Shown: positions 1 through 11,500 of the stretch, piece by piece
How positions within the stretch are numbered: the stretch's first letter is position 1
Layout of the letters: every line of letters starts with the position of its first letter
Assembly: GCA_963920665.1 (NCBI GenBank)
Contig: OY987265.1
Coordinates: 42,413,001-42,477,000 of the forward strand
DNA length: 64,000 nt
Reading direction: 5' to 3'
DNA from: Straminergon stramineum
Taxonomy: Eukaryota > Streptophyta > Bryopsida > Hypnales > Calliergonaceae
Notes under the pieces: generated by a model
The model's database searches: none
What the model was told of the DNA's origin: nothing
What the model saw: the letters and a program-made list of their open reading frames with translations, nothing else
Program-made: the position numbers and the translations under genes

Positions 1-1275
1 CTCGACCTTAGGAGATCGAGAGGAGTCGGAACCTCAACGAGGTTTTTGAGCAGATGGACCCAGGAGCGGACAGCACGACCATCGGATCGCGGATAGGGAC
101 TTAGGATGTACATAGTAGGTAGAGTAGGAGCGGATATGGAACCTGTTCCGGTCCAAGTGGGGAGTAGGTAGGACTGGAAAGTCTGACCGAGATGGTGGCA
201 GAACTTTCGCGCGTTTTCCCGCCGATTTGTAACTTTTTGAAATGTATATAGTTAGTGCCCGCAAGGAACGCTGAGAGTCTTCTTTTTGCAATTTCTATTG
301 TACCTTTGTATGCGCTCTCTCGTTGTGTGTGTCTCCCAAGCTTGGCAGGTTTGCATGATGTAAAGTTAGGAAGGTGTAAGGCAGAGTTGTGGTTAGATTT
401 CTCCCCTTAGTGCGATAGTTTCCGATCCTTAGTGTGTGCAGGTTGTGTAAGTGTTGGGAGTGTATTTTAGTGCCTCGGCGAGATTTAGGGTTTTGAAGTT
501 CCGGGTGAGATAGCCGCTGTTAGGCTAGGCGGATAGGGAGGGTATCCTTAGTCGTGCTAGAACTCCTGGATGGGTAGTCCGGTCAAGTGTTCGACCTTTT
601 GAGAGGTCTCATCACCATAGATTGGTAAACGAAATGATCCTAGGTATTGTTGGAATGGACGAGTACACTTGTAGCCACCTAGCTTTGCACGGGTAGGAGC
701 TGGCATTGAGGTCGTTGTAGTAAGAACGGATCGTACGGGGGATCTCTGTGTGACCTGCATTCCGGATTGTTGTTCGGATTGCTGTGAGGGATCAAACCGG
801 ATCCGAGTTAGTTAAGAGAGGAAGGGAGAGAACAGTGGGTCTTCAACCACTATAATCCGCAGAAGGAGTGGTGGGCCTACCACTCAGAAACCTAAGTGGC
901 GAACCCTCTGATGGTCCAATAGAGGCAAAACTAAACCGGAAGAGTGTTGGGAAGATATGGGAACCAGTTGGAGCGGATTGGTTCAGAGTAGTACCAGGAC
1001 CGGAATTGTTTAGGTCCTGGAAATTGGGAGAATTGGGTTTAACGGAGGATTTCTGAATCGGATGGGAAGTAATCCGGTCTGGATCCTTTGGGTGGTTGTT
1101 TGTTTCCGGTTTTAGATCTAGGACCGGAAAGGAAGTTTGAAAGGGTGAAAGCGCTTACTCGCCCAAACCAAGTAAATACTTCACAGAATCTCGTGGGTTC
1201 GATCTTTAGAGTCACTTTGTTATGCTCTAGAGTGATTTTTGTGAGCATAATAGGGAATTTACTTATCCTGTGCTG
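1..1275. other. Unassigned flank left of the tandem array
   Basis: This stretch is GC-richer than the intergenic DNA of the array and has no counterpart in the two other units, whose upstream blocks look quite different. It has open frames of only 60-90 codons on both strands that I do not recognise. I looked for LTR ends, a primer-binding site and retroelement protein motifs and found none that I can defend. The similarity to unit 2 begins abruptly near 1280, so this is either the original left flank or an insertion that displaced the upstream block. Confidence 0.5.
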
Positions 1276-1405
1276 CGACAAGCCACTGTGTTGATCCATA
1301 CCTGCCAAACATTTGAATCTGGTATCCTAACTATTCAGCAGAGCAAGGAATTGCAAGAATTCGTTCTCTAGAGCATTCTCCAAATTGAATTTTTCCAAAC
1401 ACTAA

Positions 1406-2066
1406 GGGCCACTTCACACTATGGCGCCTACATGGTGACGGACTCTCGATTAGAGTTTGAGTCTCCATTTCTGGCCGACCCAAACTCTAATCGAGAGTCC
1501 ATCAAGTTTTTTTCAGAATCTGACAAAATCTCAACCATTAGATCGAATTGTTTTTGTAGAAATAGATAGAATGACCTCCTTTGTTTATTTGTGTCCCCAT
1601 TGGGGTTTGAACCTTAGTCTCCACCATTACAATGAGGAGTCTTTGCATTCTATGAACCTACTTCCCTTCAATGTTTAATGCCACCTTTTTATTCTATTTA
1701 TATCCTTCATATTCCTTGTTTAATAATGAGAGCATGTGCTATAATTATTTTTCCAAGGCTATTTTCGACTCCTTTCTCATGTTTTTTAACCTTTTGCTTG
1801 ATAAAATTGTCACATGGGTGATAATTTATTGAAATTTTCAGAAATTGGATGGATTAGAAGTCGAAAAAATGCAATACGTTTGGACTTTGGGCTTGAACTT
1901 TGGGCTTGGACTTTGGCCTTTGGAGGCTTCACACTATGGCCGGCTGAAGGCTCCAATTCTTAGTTTTTTTGGCCTATTTATTGCTCATTTCCTTGGACTC
2001 TCACCAAAGTTTGGCCACTCAATCCCACGGCCTCTCGACTTGGACGGCCATAGTGTGAAGAAGCCC
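1406..2066. mobile_element. Tourist-like MITE (PIF/Harbinger type) in the copy A leader
   Basis: The 661-bp insertion has terminal inverted repeats GGGCCACTTCACACTATGGC and, from the other end, GGGCTTCTTCACACTATGGC (18 of 20 identical). It is flanked by TAA on both sides (1403-1405 and 2067-2069). Unit 2 has the empty site: near 19245 the text ccaaaccctaaacgatg runs uninterrupted. A TAA/TTA duplication and GGG-starting termini are typical of PIF/Harbinger MITEs of the Tourist group. A further copy of the terminal motif lies inside at 1929-1943. No transposase is encoded. Confidence 0.85.
1440..1500. repeat. Perfect 20-bp inverted repeat inside the Tourist-like MITE
   Basis: GGACTCTCGATTAGAGTTTG at 1440-1459 is matched exactly by its reverse complement at 1481-1500, with a 21-nt loop between. 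It lies 34 bp inside the left end of the element and could fold as a stable hairpin in RNA or single-stranded DNA. Confidence 0.9.
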
Positions 2067-2223
2067 TAAACGATGAATGCAAGCTGACAAGGTTGCCATA
2101 GACAATAGTTCTGTCTGGCGCACCCAGTCGTCCTCTGACTACTGTGTAGTACACTATAGTAGTTCCCACAAAATATGACTAAGGTCCGATAATTCAAAAC
2201 ACCAAAGCAGGCTCTGGCACTGA

Positions 2224-2612
2224 AGGCCATTATCTGTATGAACCTCGGGACTGTAGCAAGTCCGATATAAATCAGTTCTGGCGGAAGCGGAGAAGCTCTC
2301 AGCAAGTGAGTGCTCTCTCCAATTTGTCGGCATAGGGAAGCATCACGTCTGTTCATCATCGGACTTCGGAAATCGAAAGCCAATTTCGCATCGTGTATTT
2401 GTTGGCGAACTGTCGAAAGCCATTGTCTGTATGAACTTCGAGACTGTAGCAAGTTCGATATGGATCAGTCCTAGCGGAAGCAGAGAAGCTCACAGCAAGT
2501 GTGTGCTATCTCCAATTTGTCGGCATAGGGAAGCATCACGTCTGTTCATAATCGGACTTCGAAAATCGAAAGCCAATTTCGCACCGTGTGCTTGTTGGCG
2601 AATTGGTGAGAC
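2224..2612 (+). repeat. Two-copy tandem duplication (period about 192 bp) in the copy A leader
   Basis: The block starting tgtatgaacctcgggactg (2236) returns as tgtatgaacttcgagactg (2428), and both continue through the same gcggaag, ttgtcggcataggg and cggacttcg landmarks. Unit 2 has one copy here (19430-19600). Unit 3 instead duplicated a different part of the leader. It lies just upstream of the probable first intron donor, so it would be transcribed leader or core promoter. Confidence 0.85.
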
Positions 2613-2649
2613 GAACATTGCGCTTGATTTGCACAGAGGAGGCAAATAG

Positions 2650-3077
2650 GTGAGCATAAGAAGCTGTCGGAGGTTTAGGGGTTTGGAGTTCTCCTCTCAA
2701 GAACGATATCAAGGCCCTACGGTACAATCTGATCTGTTTTGTTTCCAGTCGTATTTTGTTTGTTAGTTAACTTGCAGTTGCGTCTTGCTGAAAATCATTT
2801 CAAAGGAAGCCGACACACAATTTGCAATTGACAAAAGGAGCCTCTTGGTGTACAGTACAACCCTTAACAGTGTTTGTTTGCAATTGTGTGTCTGAAGTGC
2901 GTTTTGGTAATCCCCTGTTTCGATGTTCGATTTTCCCAGCCAGTCGACCTGTGAGGCTGTGTTCCGAACAATCTGTCTGCGGAATCGCTTAGTAAACCAG
3001 GGATCTCTTGTCTTTCGTTTTTGACTGATCTCCGATTGGACTTGGGCGTCTTTCTCATATGTGTTCCTCTATATCAG
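2650..3077 (+). other. Probable 5'-leader intron of copy A
   Basis: A donor GTGAGC follows gaggaggcaaatag, and the intron ends in a T-rich stretch with ATATCAG. The same borders recur in unit 2 (19633-20060) and unit 3 (33740-34169), which is the main support. It lies before the start codon at 3174. Leader introns of this size are common in plant genes and often raise expression, but that effect is inference here. Confidence 0.6.
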
Positions 3078-3173
3078 GTTTTATTCGGTGCAAGGGCCCA
3101 AGACGTACTTCTGTGTGAAGAAGCCGCACTCGAACCAACTGGGCGTTGTGTCCAAGTAAGAACTTCAACGGAA

Positions 3174-5328
3174 ATGATGACTGCGGAAGATGACCCCATG
3201 GTTCTGGAGAGCCTTCTTCCATACCTGAAGGATGTGGATAGGAGCATTTTGGCAGCGCGAGCACGGGAGATGCAGGAAGCTGGGTTAGAAAATGGTGTTT
3301 TCGAGATTTCTGTTGTTGACTCACCAGCCTCCGGTGCCAAGGAAGTTACAGAACAAGGTAAGGCACATGTGCAACTTTAACAGTATGGAATATATGTGCG
3401 ATGAATACGCCGTTCTATTGGCACTTGAAATCGATGTGTGCATCCATTCCATGGTCGTGTCTCTTGCATTGCTAAGTAAGTCCGATCTTGTGGAGCTCAC
3501 CTATTCTTGCACTCTTTTGTGCATTTTGCTTTCAGTGGTTGGGATGGAGACCTCGCCCCCTACTTTGACTCACAGCCCGGGAGGCGACGGCAGGAACAAG
3601 CATGGAGACGGAGTTCAAACTGAATCTACTCAGGAGCAAGAGCTTGCTCTTCCCACGAAGCCCAGCGGAGGAGGTAGGATCATTGAGCTTCCCTTGGAGT
3701 GTTCGTCGTTTTCGTCTCCAAACTCAGGGAACTTCAATGACAATGCAGTTGAAGGGACAGGCGTGCCCCAAAAGAAGCGCAGGAAGCGTGGGAAGAAATG
3801 GACTCAAGAAGACACAGATGGCCTGCTGAGGGCAGTTTCGAACACCCGGAAGGTGTCTACTCGAATGGAGAAGGGCACTGAGAGTAACCGATATTGGGAA
3901 TCCGTAGCCAAGGAGGTGCCAGGCAGGATGGCATATGAGTGTCAGGGGAGGATGGACACGCTCAAGAGGTCATTCAGCACAATGAATAACTACTGTGATG
4001 GGTATCGGAAGGAGTTCAATGAGCTGAATGAGGAGGACTTTTTAGAAATGAAGGTGTCACCTCGGTTGACGGAAGCTTGGTACAATAAGATTCGCGATCA
4101 GTGCCCACCCAAAACCAAGAAGAAATCGAAAAAGGACGGAGGTGGAAGCTCATCGAAGAGCACTGGTTTCGTACCCGACTCCTCAACTTCGGGTAAAGCA
4201 AAGGGTTTGTTCTTTTTCTGTCTATCTCATGTGTTGGATGCAATGCTAATTAAGCATTCACCGTACAGGTGAACTTTGGGCCTTTCTCTACAACAATCTA
4301 AAAACTTGCGCCACATCTATTTTCATTTGAGCACAAATTCATGTGCAAACAACTCCATGTCAATAGATTCGGTGGTTTCACACGAAGCGGAAATCCTAGT
4401 TCACCTGTATGGTGAACGGATCCTGTACTGGGATGTATGGTTCATGGGGCCTCTACTTTCCCTTCTGCTTCGACATTAATTTTGCACCTCTTGTTTCTTG
4501 GATGCTGTCGTCTGATGTCGTTGAAAATTTGACCTACAGGTCTCGTGCCAGCCATCCTTGGCGAGCCCGCGATGGTGGTATGTGCCTCGCAGAACTTTTG
4601 CGTGTTGAAGTTCCTGTTGATTTTCGTGTTTTCCATGCTTGAGTGTGGTGTCATGACGTGGGTCTTGGAAGCCCGAATACAAGCTTGCCAGACGTTCATG
4701 GAGCTCCGATAGAATTAGCTTCTATTTTCAGGTGATTGCTATGAAGTTCGTGTTGTTGGGAATGTAGTCTTTTGGGTCGACTTTCGTGAGGGAGAGGGCT
4801 TTATATGACGGTTTCCGATCTTGAACTAGCTTTTTGAGTGTGAGTAATCCATGGCGGCATGACGACTTCCAGTTTAAGCTGCCGTGCATTTTGATTTTAG
4901 AAGTTTGGTATTATTGCTGATCTTTGATTTTTCCCATTTTTTTTTTTTGTGTGTACTGGGGTAACTTGTGAAATGTTTCTTTCTCGAATTTGATTGTTTT
5001 CTGATTTTTGTTCTTGTCTTGTATTCGGGTTTTTTTCTTCGACTCTCTTCTTGAATCTCTTCTCTTCTCTATCACTTTTCATTCCCTTTTCCTCTCTTCC
5101 CTTTTTTCCTGTTCTCATCTCTTCTCCGTTCTCTTCTGTTGTTTCATTTTCATTCTCCAGTGCTTTCTTTCTTTTTTTTCTTTCTTCCTTCTTTTCTTTG
5201 TTTTTGGAGATGGGGAGGAGGGAGGGTGATTTTTTGTTGCAGTGGAGGCCAGAAAACGGAGTCGGCATCCAACACAAAGAATTCGTGTCTACTCCATGCC
5301 AAGGAAGGAGGCCCAGCTGCGATTGTAA
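3174..5328 (+). CDS. Trihelix/SANT-like DNA-binding protein, copy A
   Basis: Exon 1 is 3174-3357 and exon 2 3536-4192, with GTAAGG and GTAAAG donors. Together they encode 280 residues plus a split Gly. Residues 1-61 are acidic. Residues 138-149 form a basic VPQKKRRKRGKK nuclear-localisation-like cluster. Residues 150-250 resemble a plant trihelix/Myb-SANT domain: W150, YW at 181-182, VAKEVPGR, then GRMDTLKRSFSTMNNYC and a final WYNKIRD. A basic Ser-rich tail follows. I expect a nuclear DNA-binding regulator. The 3' half is uncertain. A phase-consistent chain adds 4732-4785 (DCYEVRVVGNVVFWVDF) and 5243-5328, where TAA ends the frame after QLRL at about 326 residues; copy B reads on at this point. 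Alternative acceptors at 4269 and 4540 are also in phase. I chose the first ATG of a doublet conserved in all three copies. Confidence 0.65.
4269..4330 (+). other. Alternative terminal exon a, copy A
   Basis: The acceptor ccgtacag|GT continues the phase-1 end of exon 2 as G-ELWAFLYNN... for 20 residues to TGA. The frame is the same in copy B (21252-21313), but in copy C the Trp codon is TGA, giving only GEL. Downstream to about 4450 the DNA stays strongly conserved between units although no frame continues from exon 2, so this may instead be intronic or 3' untranslated sequence. Confidence 0.4.
4540..4577 (+). other. Alternative 38-nt exon b, copy A
   Basis: It is flanked by cctacag and GTATGT. 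In phase with exon 2 it encodes LVPAILGEPAMV. Copies B (21522-21559) and C (35582-35619) give LLRPILGEPAMV and LVPPILGEPAMV with the same length and borders, so substitutions leave the frame and the C-terminal motif intact. Including it changes the phase, so the following exon at 4732 would stop after VIAMKFVLLGM. Confidence 0.4.
4989..5205 (+). repeat. Long pyrimidine tract upstream of the exon 5 acceptor, copy A
   Basis: About 210 nt are almost purely C and T on the + strand (tcttctcttctctatcac style), ending shortly before the acceptor at 5242. The tract is conserved in unit 2 (21965-22180) and, shorter, in unit 3 (36010-36230). The Lys/Glu-rich open frames on the opposite strand are artefacts of this composition. 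It may act as an extended polypyrimidine tract. Confidence 0.8.
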
Positions 5329-5949
5329 TTTGAATCATATCGAGTAGTGGGATTGACTCTTGAGCACAAGCCGGACATTGGAAGAGTATGAGGAATCCAA
5401 GGCGGCAGCGAGTCCTGTGACATCAAGCATTGTCATGCTCAGTCTGTGACTTACAAGCGAGGAGCTGGGGTTAGTAGCTAGTGGTAGAGATACTGTAGTC
5501 TCCTATGTAGAGCACAATGGCAGACCTGAAGAAGCTTTTCTCCCTGGGAGATTTGAAAGATGGAGCAGAGAGCGCATGATGGAAATTCTTAGCTTTAGTT
5601 CGGGAGTTACTCGTATGTCACTCGCGTCCGTGGAGATGCCTGCAAGTGAAGGAGGGACGTGGAGGAGCATCAAAATGAAGAATATTCGGAGGATGTCTAT
5701 CTCGTCGCCTCCGTCCAGCTAGGCTTCGGGGATTCCGGGGTTTCTGTTCAGTAGGATATCTGACTTTTTTTTTTTTTAAGAAAATCGGGTGAATAGTGTT
5801 GAAGTGAGTTGCACCTTATTATCCGGAGGCGTCAGTTCCAAGGTACAGTCTGTCGGGCGAATCAGGGCTTTTGACTTTGACTCGAACTCCGACTTCGTGA
5901 CCATAACACGTGGAGTTAATCTCTGAGACTTTGTTCCGTTCCTCCTCAG

Positions 5950-6111
5950 GCCTCTGGTCCGGTGACGCAGCCGATGGAGGACCCACCAGCCTCTCAGTTG
6001 GCGGGCCCCCTCCACCAACAAGCTCCTCCAGTACCCCAGAATGCTTCTGAAGATTTCTTCAATAGTTTGTATAAAAATCATGACGATCAGTCGTCCTCCC
6101 ACTGGATGTAA
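5950..6111 (+). CDS. Probable terminal exon (exon 6) of copy A
   Basis: After acceptor cctcctcag an open frame of 53 codons runs to TAA: Pro-rich (QPMEDPPASQ, QQAPPVPQN), then acidic/aromatic (SEDFFNSLYKNHDDQ, ending HWM). Copy B keeps the frame and ends in EDFIDDPFASFELESYPPLWM; copy C keeps it too. Alternating acidic and bulky hydrophobic residues are typical of transcription activation domains; that role is inference. How it joins the upstream exons is not resolved, because it needs a phase-0 donor. About 60 nt downstream a basic segment reading VPQKKKWKK is recognisable in all copies in another frame and echoes the exon 2 motif. Confidence 0.45.
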   Translation, partial: ASGPVTQPMEDPPASQLAGPLHQQAPPVPQNASEDFFNSLYKNHDDQSSSHWM

Positions 6112-6916
6112 GGCTGGTTGCCGGTTGCTCTGCTGCTCTGCTGCGCAACCGATCTTCAGTTTGTGCCACAGAAGAAAAAATGGAAGAAGAAGAAAAGGTC
6201 TGCTTATAAGTGATTCCAGATAGTTGCTGCTCCCACGTATCCTCCCTGCTCCGAAGAATCGCACCCCGCCGAGAATCAGAACTCACTCTGCTTATTGAAA
6301 ATCCAAGACCCAGAGATTGAATCTTTGTTCCGACTATGACCTGATTGTTTTTGATCAGGCAGCCACCTGTTTTCATAGTTTAAGTTAGTTGTTTTTACAA
6401 CATCCACGTACCAGTTCCGTCTCTACATCGTAGAACTTGGCAGGTCCTGGATAAGATAATTCGTATTATCTACAGTTGTTATTACTCGCACCTGTTGTTT
6501 GACTGGAGTGCTCTTGAAGATTGTAGCAAGGACGAACTGTATCCACAAGTTCTGAATGGAAGCTCGTCTTTGTGAACTTCGGGAGACTCTTGCTCCAGAG
6601 TCCGACTAAATATTCAAATCTTTTCAGATTGGCTATGTCTGTCGTTGTTCTTTTTTGGCACATGGATGAATGTTGTTCATTCTTATGGTTCACATTCACC
6701 TCAGAAGCAAAGAGCTTGAAGTTGTCAAAATACATGGCATGGTGAAAGTAACATGAAAATAACATTTTTTTACTTACAAAGTGAAAATATGCTATGATGA
6801 GGATATATCCAATTCCATTCACCTCAATTGTAGTAGTCGATCAAACAACTCCCTCCTAAACATTTGGATGAAAATGTAGTACTTTTTATCTGATAGGCCT
6901 CTTTGAAATCTTCTCA

Positions 6917-8003
6917 TTAACCCTATAAGAACATGGCTACCCATGACCAAGGTCATCACCCCAATACTCCGATTATTGGACCCATAGGTTCATTCTTTGT
7001 TTCTACAATGAAGTCATCCATGAGACCTTTAAGGTTTGCATTGTCCTTACAAGATTACCCTCTAAAGTCCCATTGTTCCCATGGAGAGCAAAATGGATTT
7101 TGAGCAAGCCCCTATAGTTTCAATATTTTTTGAGATTTTCCAAAACTTTTTGTGAAGATAGAAAAACACATTTGCATTCTAGGAGTCTAATTTCTAATTC
7201 AATTGGTGCCCTAGAGCAAAAGTTATGGCACAATAGGCCCATATTTTAGTTTGGTGGATAGAAATAAGACCCACAAAAACTTAAAATAAAAAGTTATAGT
7301 TTGTCATTCTCATTATGACATATATTGTATTTGCATCTACCCAAGAAGCTTTGATTCATTTGATTTGGATTTGTTATGTGCATGTTATAGACAATCTTGT
7401 TTTTTGAACAATCAAAGCATCTTTTTGAAAAAATATCTTGTAGGATGTATTTTTGAACTCAATCATCACAATTTGAAGGAAAAAAGATTTTCACAAGGTT
7501 AAGATCTCTGAATGAACAATCTCACTCTTGAGATTAGTGTGTTTCAATTCCATTTGAGAGCTATTAACGGTTTAGTTTTCCCTTAAATCCTAAACCTATT
7601 TCTACTCAAGAATTTTTGAATGAGTGAAAAATTAAGTTCTTGTTTTTTGAATTTTTTATCCCTGATTCCCAACTCAATTCTTCAACTTAAAAAATTAGAA
7701 ATTCAAAACCACTAGTGCAAAGACTTTAAGTTAAGAAGATTCAAAGCCAAAACTCTAGTCCATCAAGGAGTGCAAAAGAATTTATTTTCTTCACTTATAA
7801 CGTAACTATCTTGCAATCTACATGGTTCAAGTTTCTGAAATTTCTTCCTCACATTCTTACACTAGTCTAGTACAAGATCCTATAGTTAGATATGTAGTAA
7901 ATAAGTAAATACATATTCTTTTTTAAATAAATTGTTTTGCTCTTTACAATAGAAATGGCAATTTTGAGTGGCTTTTGATGAAAAGAAGGCCTTGAATCTT
8001 TAA
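6917..8003. mobile_element. TTAA-flanked, piggyBac-like non-autonomous element (unit 1)
   Basis: It begins TTAACCCTATAAGAAC. Its right end has decayed to ctttaaaggac, where the unit 2 ortholog has ctttaggggttaaaggatc. Internal landmarks shared with 24143-25237 and with the element at 57988-59871 include ctttttgtgaagata and a segment ttccacacattctcatacta near the right end. No coding frame. Confidence 0.7.
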
Positions 8004-8131
8004 AGGACAAAAGATTCTTATCTAGCATTTATGGTCACCCTTCCCAAATCGGTCCTTTGAACACACATACATTCATATATTAGAAGTGAAATTTTCAGAA
8101 TTTTCAGATTTTTGTACCTATCTGTTTCCAG

Positions 8132-8560
8132 TGCCACTACCACCACAGGACCCATCCTCCAGTTTGGACCTTTGGGTGGTGGGCCCTTCCAACAATCAAC
8201 TCCTCATAACATTATTCAACAATGAGGCCGAGGGGGCCGTATTGGATCCTTGAAAATGGGACCCACAATAAACAAAATTGTCTTGTATGGCTCCTTAGCC
8301 AACCCCAATCCATAAATTAACTGATCAATCAAATCAAAGTATCTAATGAAGCATAATATCTTCCTAGCATTTGAAAGACCATGGCCTGGTTGTACAATGT
8401 TATAGGTTGTTTTCAAGTTTTGGTGATATAGAAAGTGCAGTTGCCAATTGCCAATTGATTTTCGAAATCTTTTAAGCCCTACAAAAGAAAAATTGGAATA
8501 GACTGTCTACTTAGAAGTGGGCCAATGCTTTGCTACTCGGATGGATCTTTTATGCTCCTG
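8132..8560 (+). pseudogene. Decayed second copy of the terminal exon region, unit 1
   Basis: After ctgtttccag the sequence gccactaccaccacaggacc aligns with the terminal exon, most closely with copy C (gccgctgccgctgcaggacc). About 320 nt on, cctacaaaagaaaaattgg followed by ttgctactcggatgga matches the VPQKKKWKK region of copy C. The frame is LPPQDPSSSLDLWVVGP but it soon runs into unrelated codons. Units 1 and 2 thus carry a proximal and a distal version; unit 3 has only one. Confidence 0.6.
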
Positions 8561-11500
8561 TGAATTACATCTCTAAATAATTTCCTGGTTGAGTAGGACA
8601 AGGATGTAGTAACTTACCAATTATCTTACAACTACCTATTGTGCCATTCAAAGCATATTGAATAAAGTAGAATACAATTGGCATTTTTTGTGTTGCCTAA
8701 TTAACATTCAATTCTTACGCAATTCCAATCAAGGATACTAAAGATGAATCTCAAGAAAGCAAAAATCCTTAGGGTGGGAATTGTAACATTCACGGTATTA
8801 CATGAAAATTGTCTAATTGAAAAAACATTAGTGCTAAATTTTTTTTATTTGATTGCTCATATATGTAAGAAACATACATACAAACATCTTTCATGTCAAA
8901 AAACACTCCATGAACAGAGAAAATAGGATCTTCGAAGAGTTGAATGTGAGGTGTCAAAATACCAAAACTTGATAAAAATACATCTCTCTATATTTTTATG
9001 GTTAAAGGCCCTACAAAAGTGGACCTTTGTCTGCATACATCCAATTTTCACACAAGAAATCATATCTTCTAGAAATGATTGAATTTTCAGATATTTTTGA
9101 GAAAATTTGAATAAATGATGAGTTTTTAAAAATAATCCATAGTAAAGACAAAACATTTTTAATCTTTTAATATTGCGGGATACCTCAAGATTTGATGATT
9201 TTCAAAGATTCCAAGTTATAAAATTGTACTTGAAAGATAAATTTGATAAAATTCTTTGAATTTAATTTCTCTATCAATAACCATAAGTTACATTTATATA
9301 ATGAAATATCTCCATACTATCATCAATACTTTCATGTCATATAAATAAACTTAATGTAATAGCCATTTCAAATTTTGATTATACATTCAGTTTTGATGCT
9401 TTTTTAATGGCTTGTAATAAGAAGCTTGAAATGCATAATTCTTCTTGTCATATTTTTTCATTCAATGTAAAATAATGTGTTATAAGTACTTTACTATCTA
9501 AAAAGTTAGAGAATACTTCTTTTCTTAAAATGCATTGAATAATTGAACAAAAGAATTTTTAAATTCTATGCGGTGATATGTTAGACAATTAGTATGCTCT
9601 TCACAAAAAAATTGAATGTATGAAAGATCAACTCCAAATAGTTAATATCATTTTTCCCATTTGTCATCCATTTTTGGGATACTTTGACCTTGAAGGGTTA
9701 TAAAATATGAAATTCCTCTTACAATTCACCCCATGTTCATTTACCATACTATGTGCAAAGAAAGGCTTTGAAAAGGCTATAGATGAAAGTCTTGGCAAAG
9801 GCTTTTGAATATTTCCATTTTCTAGTCCAAAATCGTAATACAACTTATAAAACTCCAATGATCTCTATAACTCTCCAATTATCTCTCATCAAAAATGAGT
9901 TATTGTTATAAATGAGTGGTATGTGAATTGTGCTATCAAATGGCATGCAAATAGTGAGCACATACATAAACAATAAAAAAATTGTTAGCTTCTAGATGCA
10001 AACAAAGAGGTACTAACAAAAGTGTCTCCAATGAAGCAGAGATGAAGCCCAATTGTCGATCTCTTTTTTGAACATTTCCGTAAACTTGAATATATCAAAA
10101 AAAAATGTTCGTTGTGGAGTCTTCACCAATAACCCCTAATGGTTTAGCTTGTTTCTATCTACTTCTCATATATCTATTATGTATAATAAGGATGCTTGTA
10201 ACAAAATTAAGGTAGAGGCACCAATTGTCAACCATGCCTAGTTCCCAACTTGCAAGGTTCTATATTTCCAACCATGGGTTGGAACAAATTCCCAACTAAA
10301 GCTTGGAACATGTTTTTCTAGTCCTTCTCAATGTTGGGTTGAAAATGGTTATGACTTATGATACATGTCCCGAAGTAGTGAGCAAGGAACTAGAAAGTAG
10401 TGAGAGGAAAATCAGTTCTTGAATGATCGGAATTAAAAGAGCCAAACATTGGCTATGGGTCATGAGTACTTTTTGGCTTCCCAAATTCACAGTGATTTAA
10501 TTTTGGGGAAAAAATTCTAAATTATTTGCAATCCCCATATTTCCTATCTTTGTATATGGGAAAAATTTCTATCACCTCATAATGTAGTTTGCTCTTATTG
10601 CAACCATCTTCTTCAAATAGTGTAGTAGGCCTCTCTAAAACCATTAGAAAAAATATGAATCCTCCAAGGGTCTGTGAGTCCTAGATAGCAGGGAACAGCA
10701 AGGAACTGTGGCCGGAAAAAAAAATTTGAAAATTCCCCCCCCCCCCCCCGGACAACAAATTTCAGAGCCTCATTCATGCGGGATAGTTCAATTCAAGAAT
10801 TAAAAAAATATTAGAAAAAAATTAAATCATTAATCTTAAAATAAATTAAAAATTAAAAAATTGTGAGATCTCATGTGGCATTAGTGCGACCACGTCAGAT
10901 TGCTATTATTGTTTTAATATTTTTTTAAATATTTTTTAATTAAAAAAATACATTTTAAATTTTTTTTAAATATTTTGTTATTGTGGCACTATTCTTCAAA
11001 GGGCCTATGCTTTCCTTTGAGGGGAACTTCTCAAAGGGAAGCAACCCCTTTGAGAGTTGAAATTTTTTCTAATGGAACAGTCAATGGTTCTTAAATGGAT
11101 TGCCACAAATTTTAAAGCATAATGAGGATTTGGTAGGTATTGATTCATACTTTGCCAATGGATAGAGTAAGAGTCAGAGAGGGTCCATTTCAAAGCCAAG
11201 GTGTGTCCACTTAATTTTGCTAGGTGAAAATTGATTGCCCAATTGCCTTCTTACAAATGTTACAAGAATTTAGGGTCTGTTTTAGTTTAGTAATGGTTGC
11301 ATTTAAGAACCTTGTGTATTTCTTTTTTAATATTGTAGTGCTTGTTTTCGGTCAAGCCATATCTTTTTTCAAACTGCATGTGTGTGGTTTTTGCAAGGCC
11401 TATGATCACAAATAGGTGCCTACCACAGAATTCTTTGAAAAATCATAAGTAATTCAAAAATGCTCTGAAAAATATGAAACCACTTGGGTTAGAATCCACA

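Noticed and set aside
34..760. - strand frames in the left flank as a retroelement gag remnant
   Set aside because: No zinc knuckle, protease, PBS or LTR border could be found; the frames are short and unsupported.
3292..4272. 326-codon uninterrupted frame covering exon 2 as a single-exon gene
   Set aside because: The part before 3536 is poor in conserved protein sequence and starts in another frame than exon 1. The conserved GT/AG borders at 3357/3536 and 4192 explain the data better; the frame just happens to read through both introns.
4276..4479. 67-codon frame ending LYWDVWFMGPLLSLLLRH, open in all three units
   Set aside because: It has no phase link to exon 2 (an in-frame TGA spans the acceptor) and starts at TTG. 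The DNA is conserved, but I could not connect this frame to the gene.
4897..5277. Lys/Glu-rich open frame on the - strand (and its counterparts at 21863-22255 and 35919-36131)
   Set aside because: It is the complement of the C/T-rich intron tract; the repeated charged residues follow from base composition.
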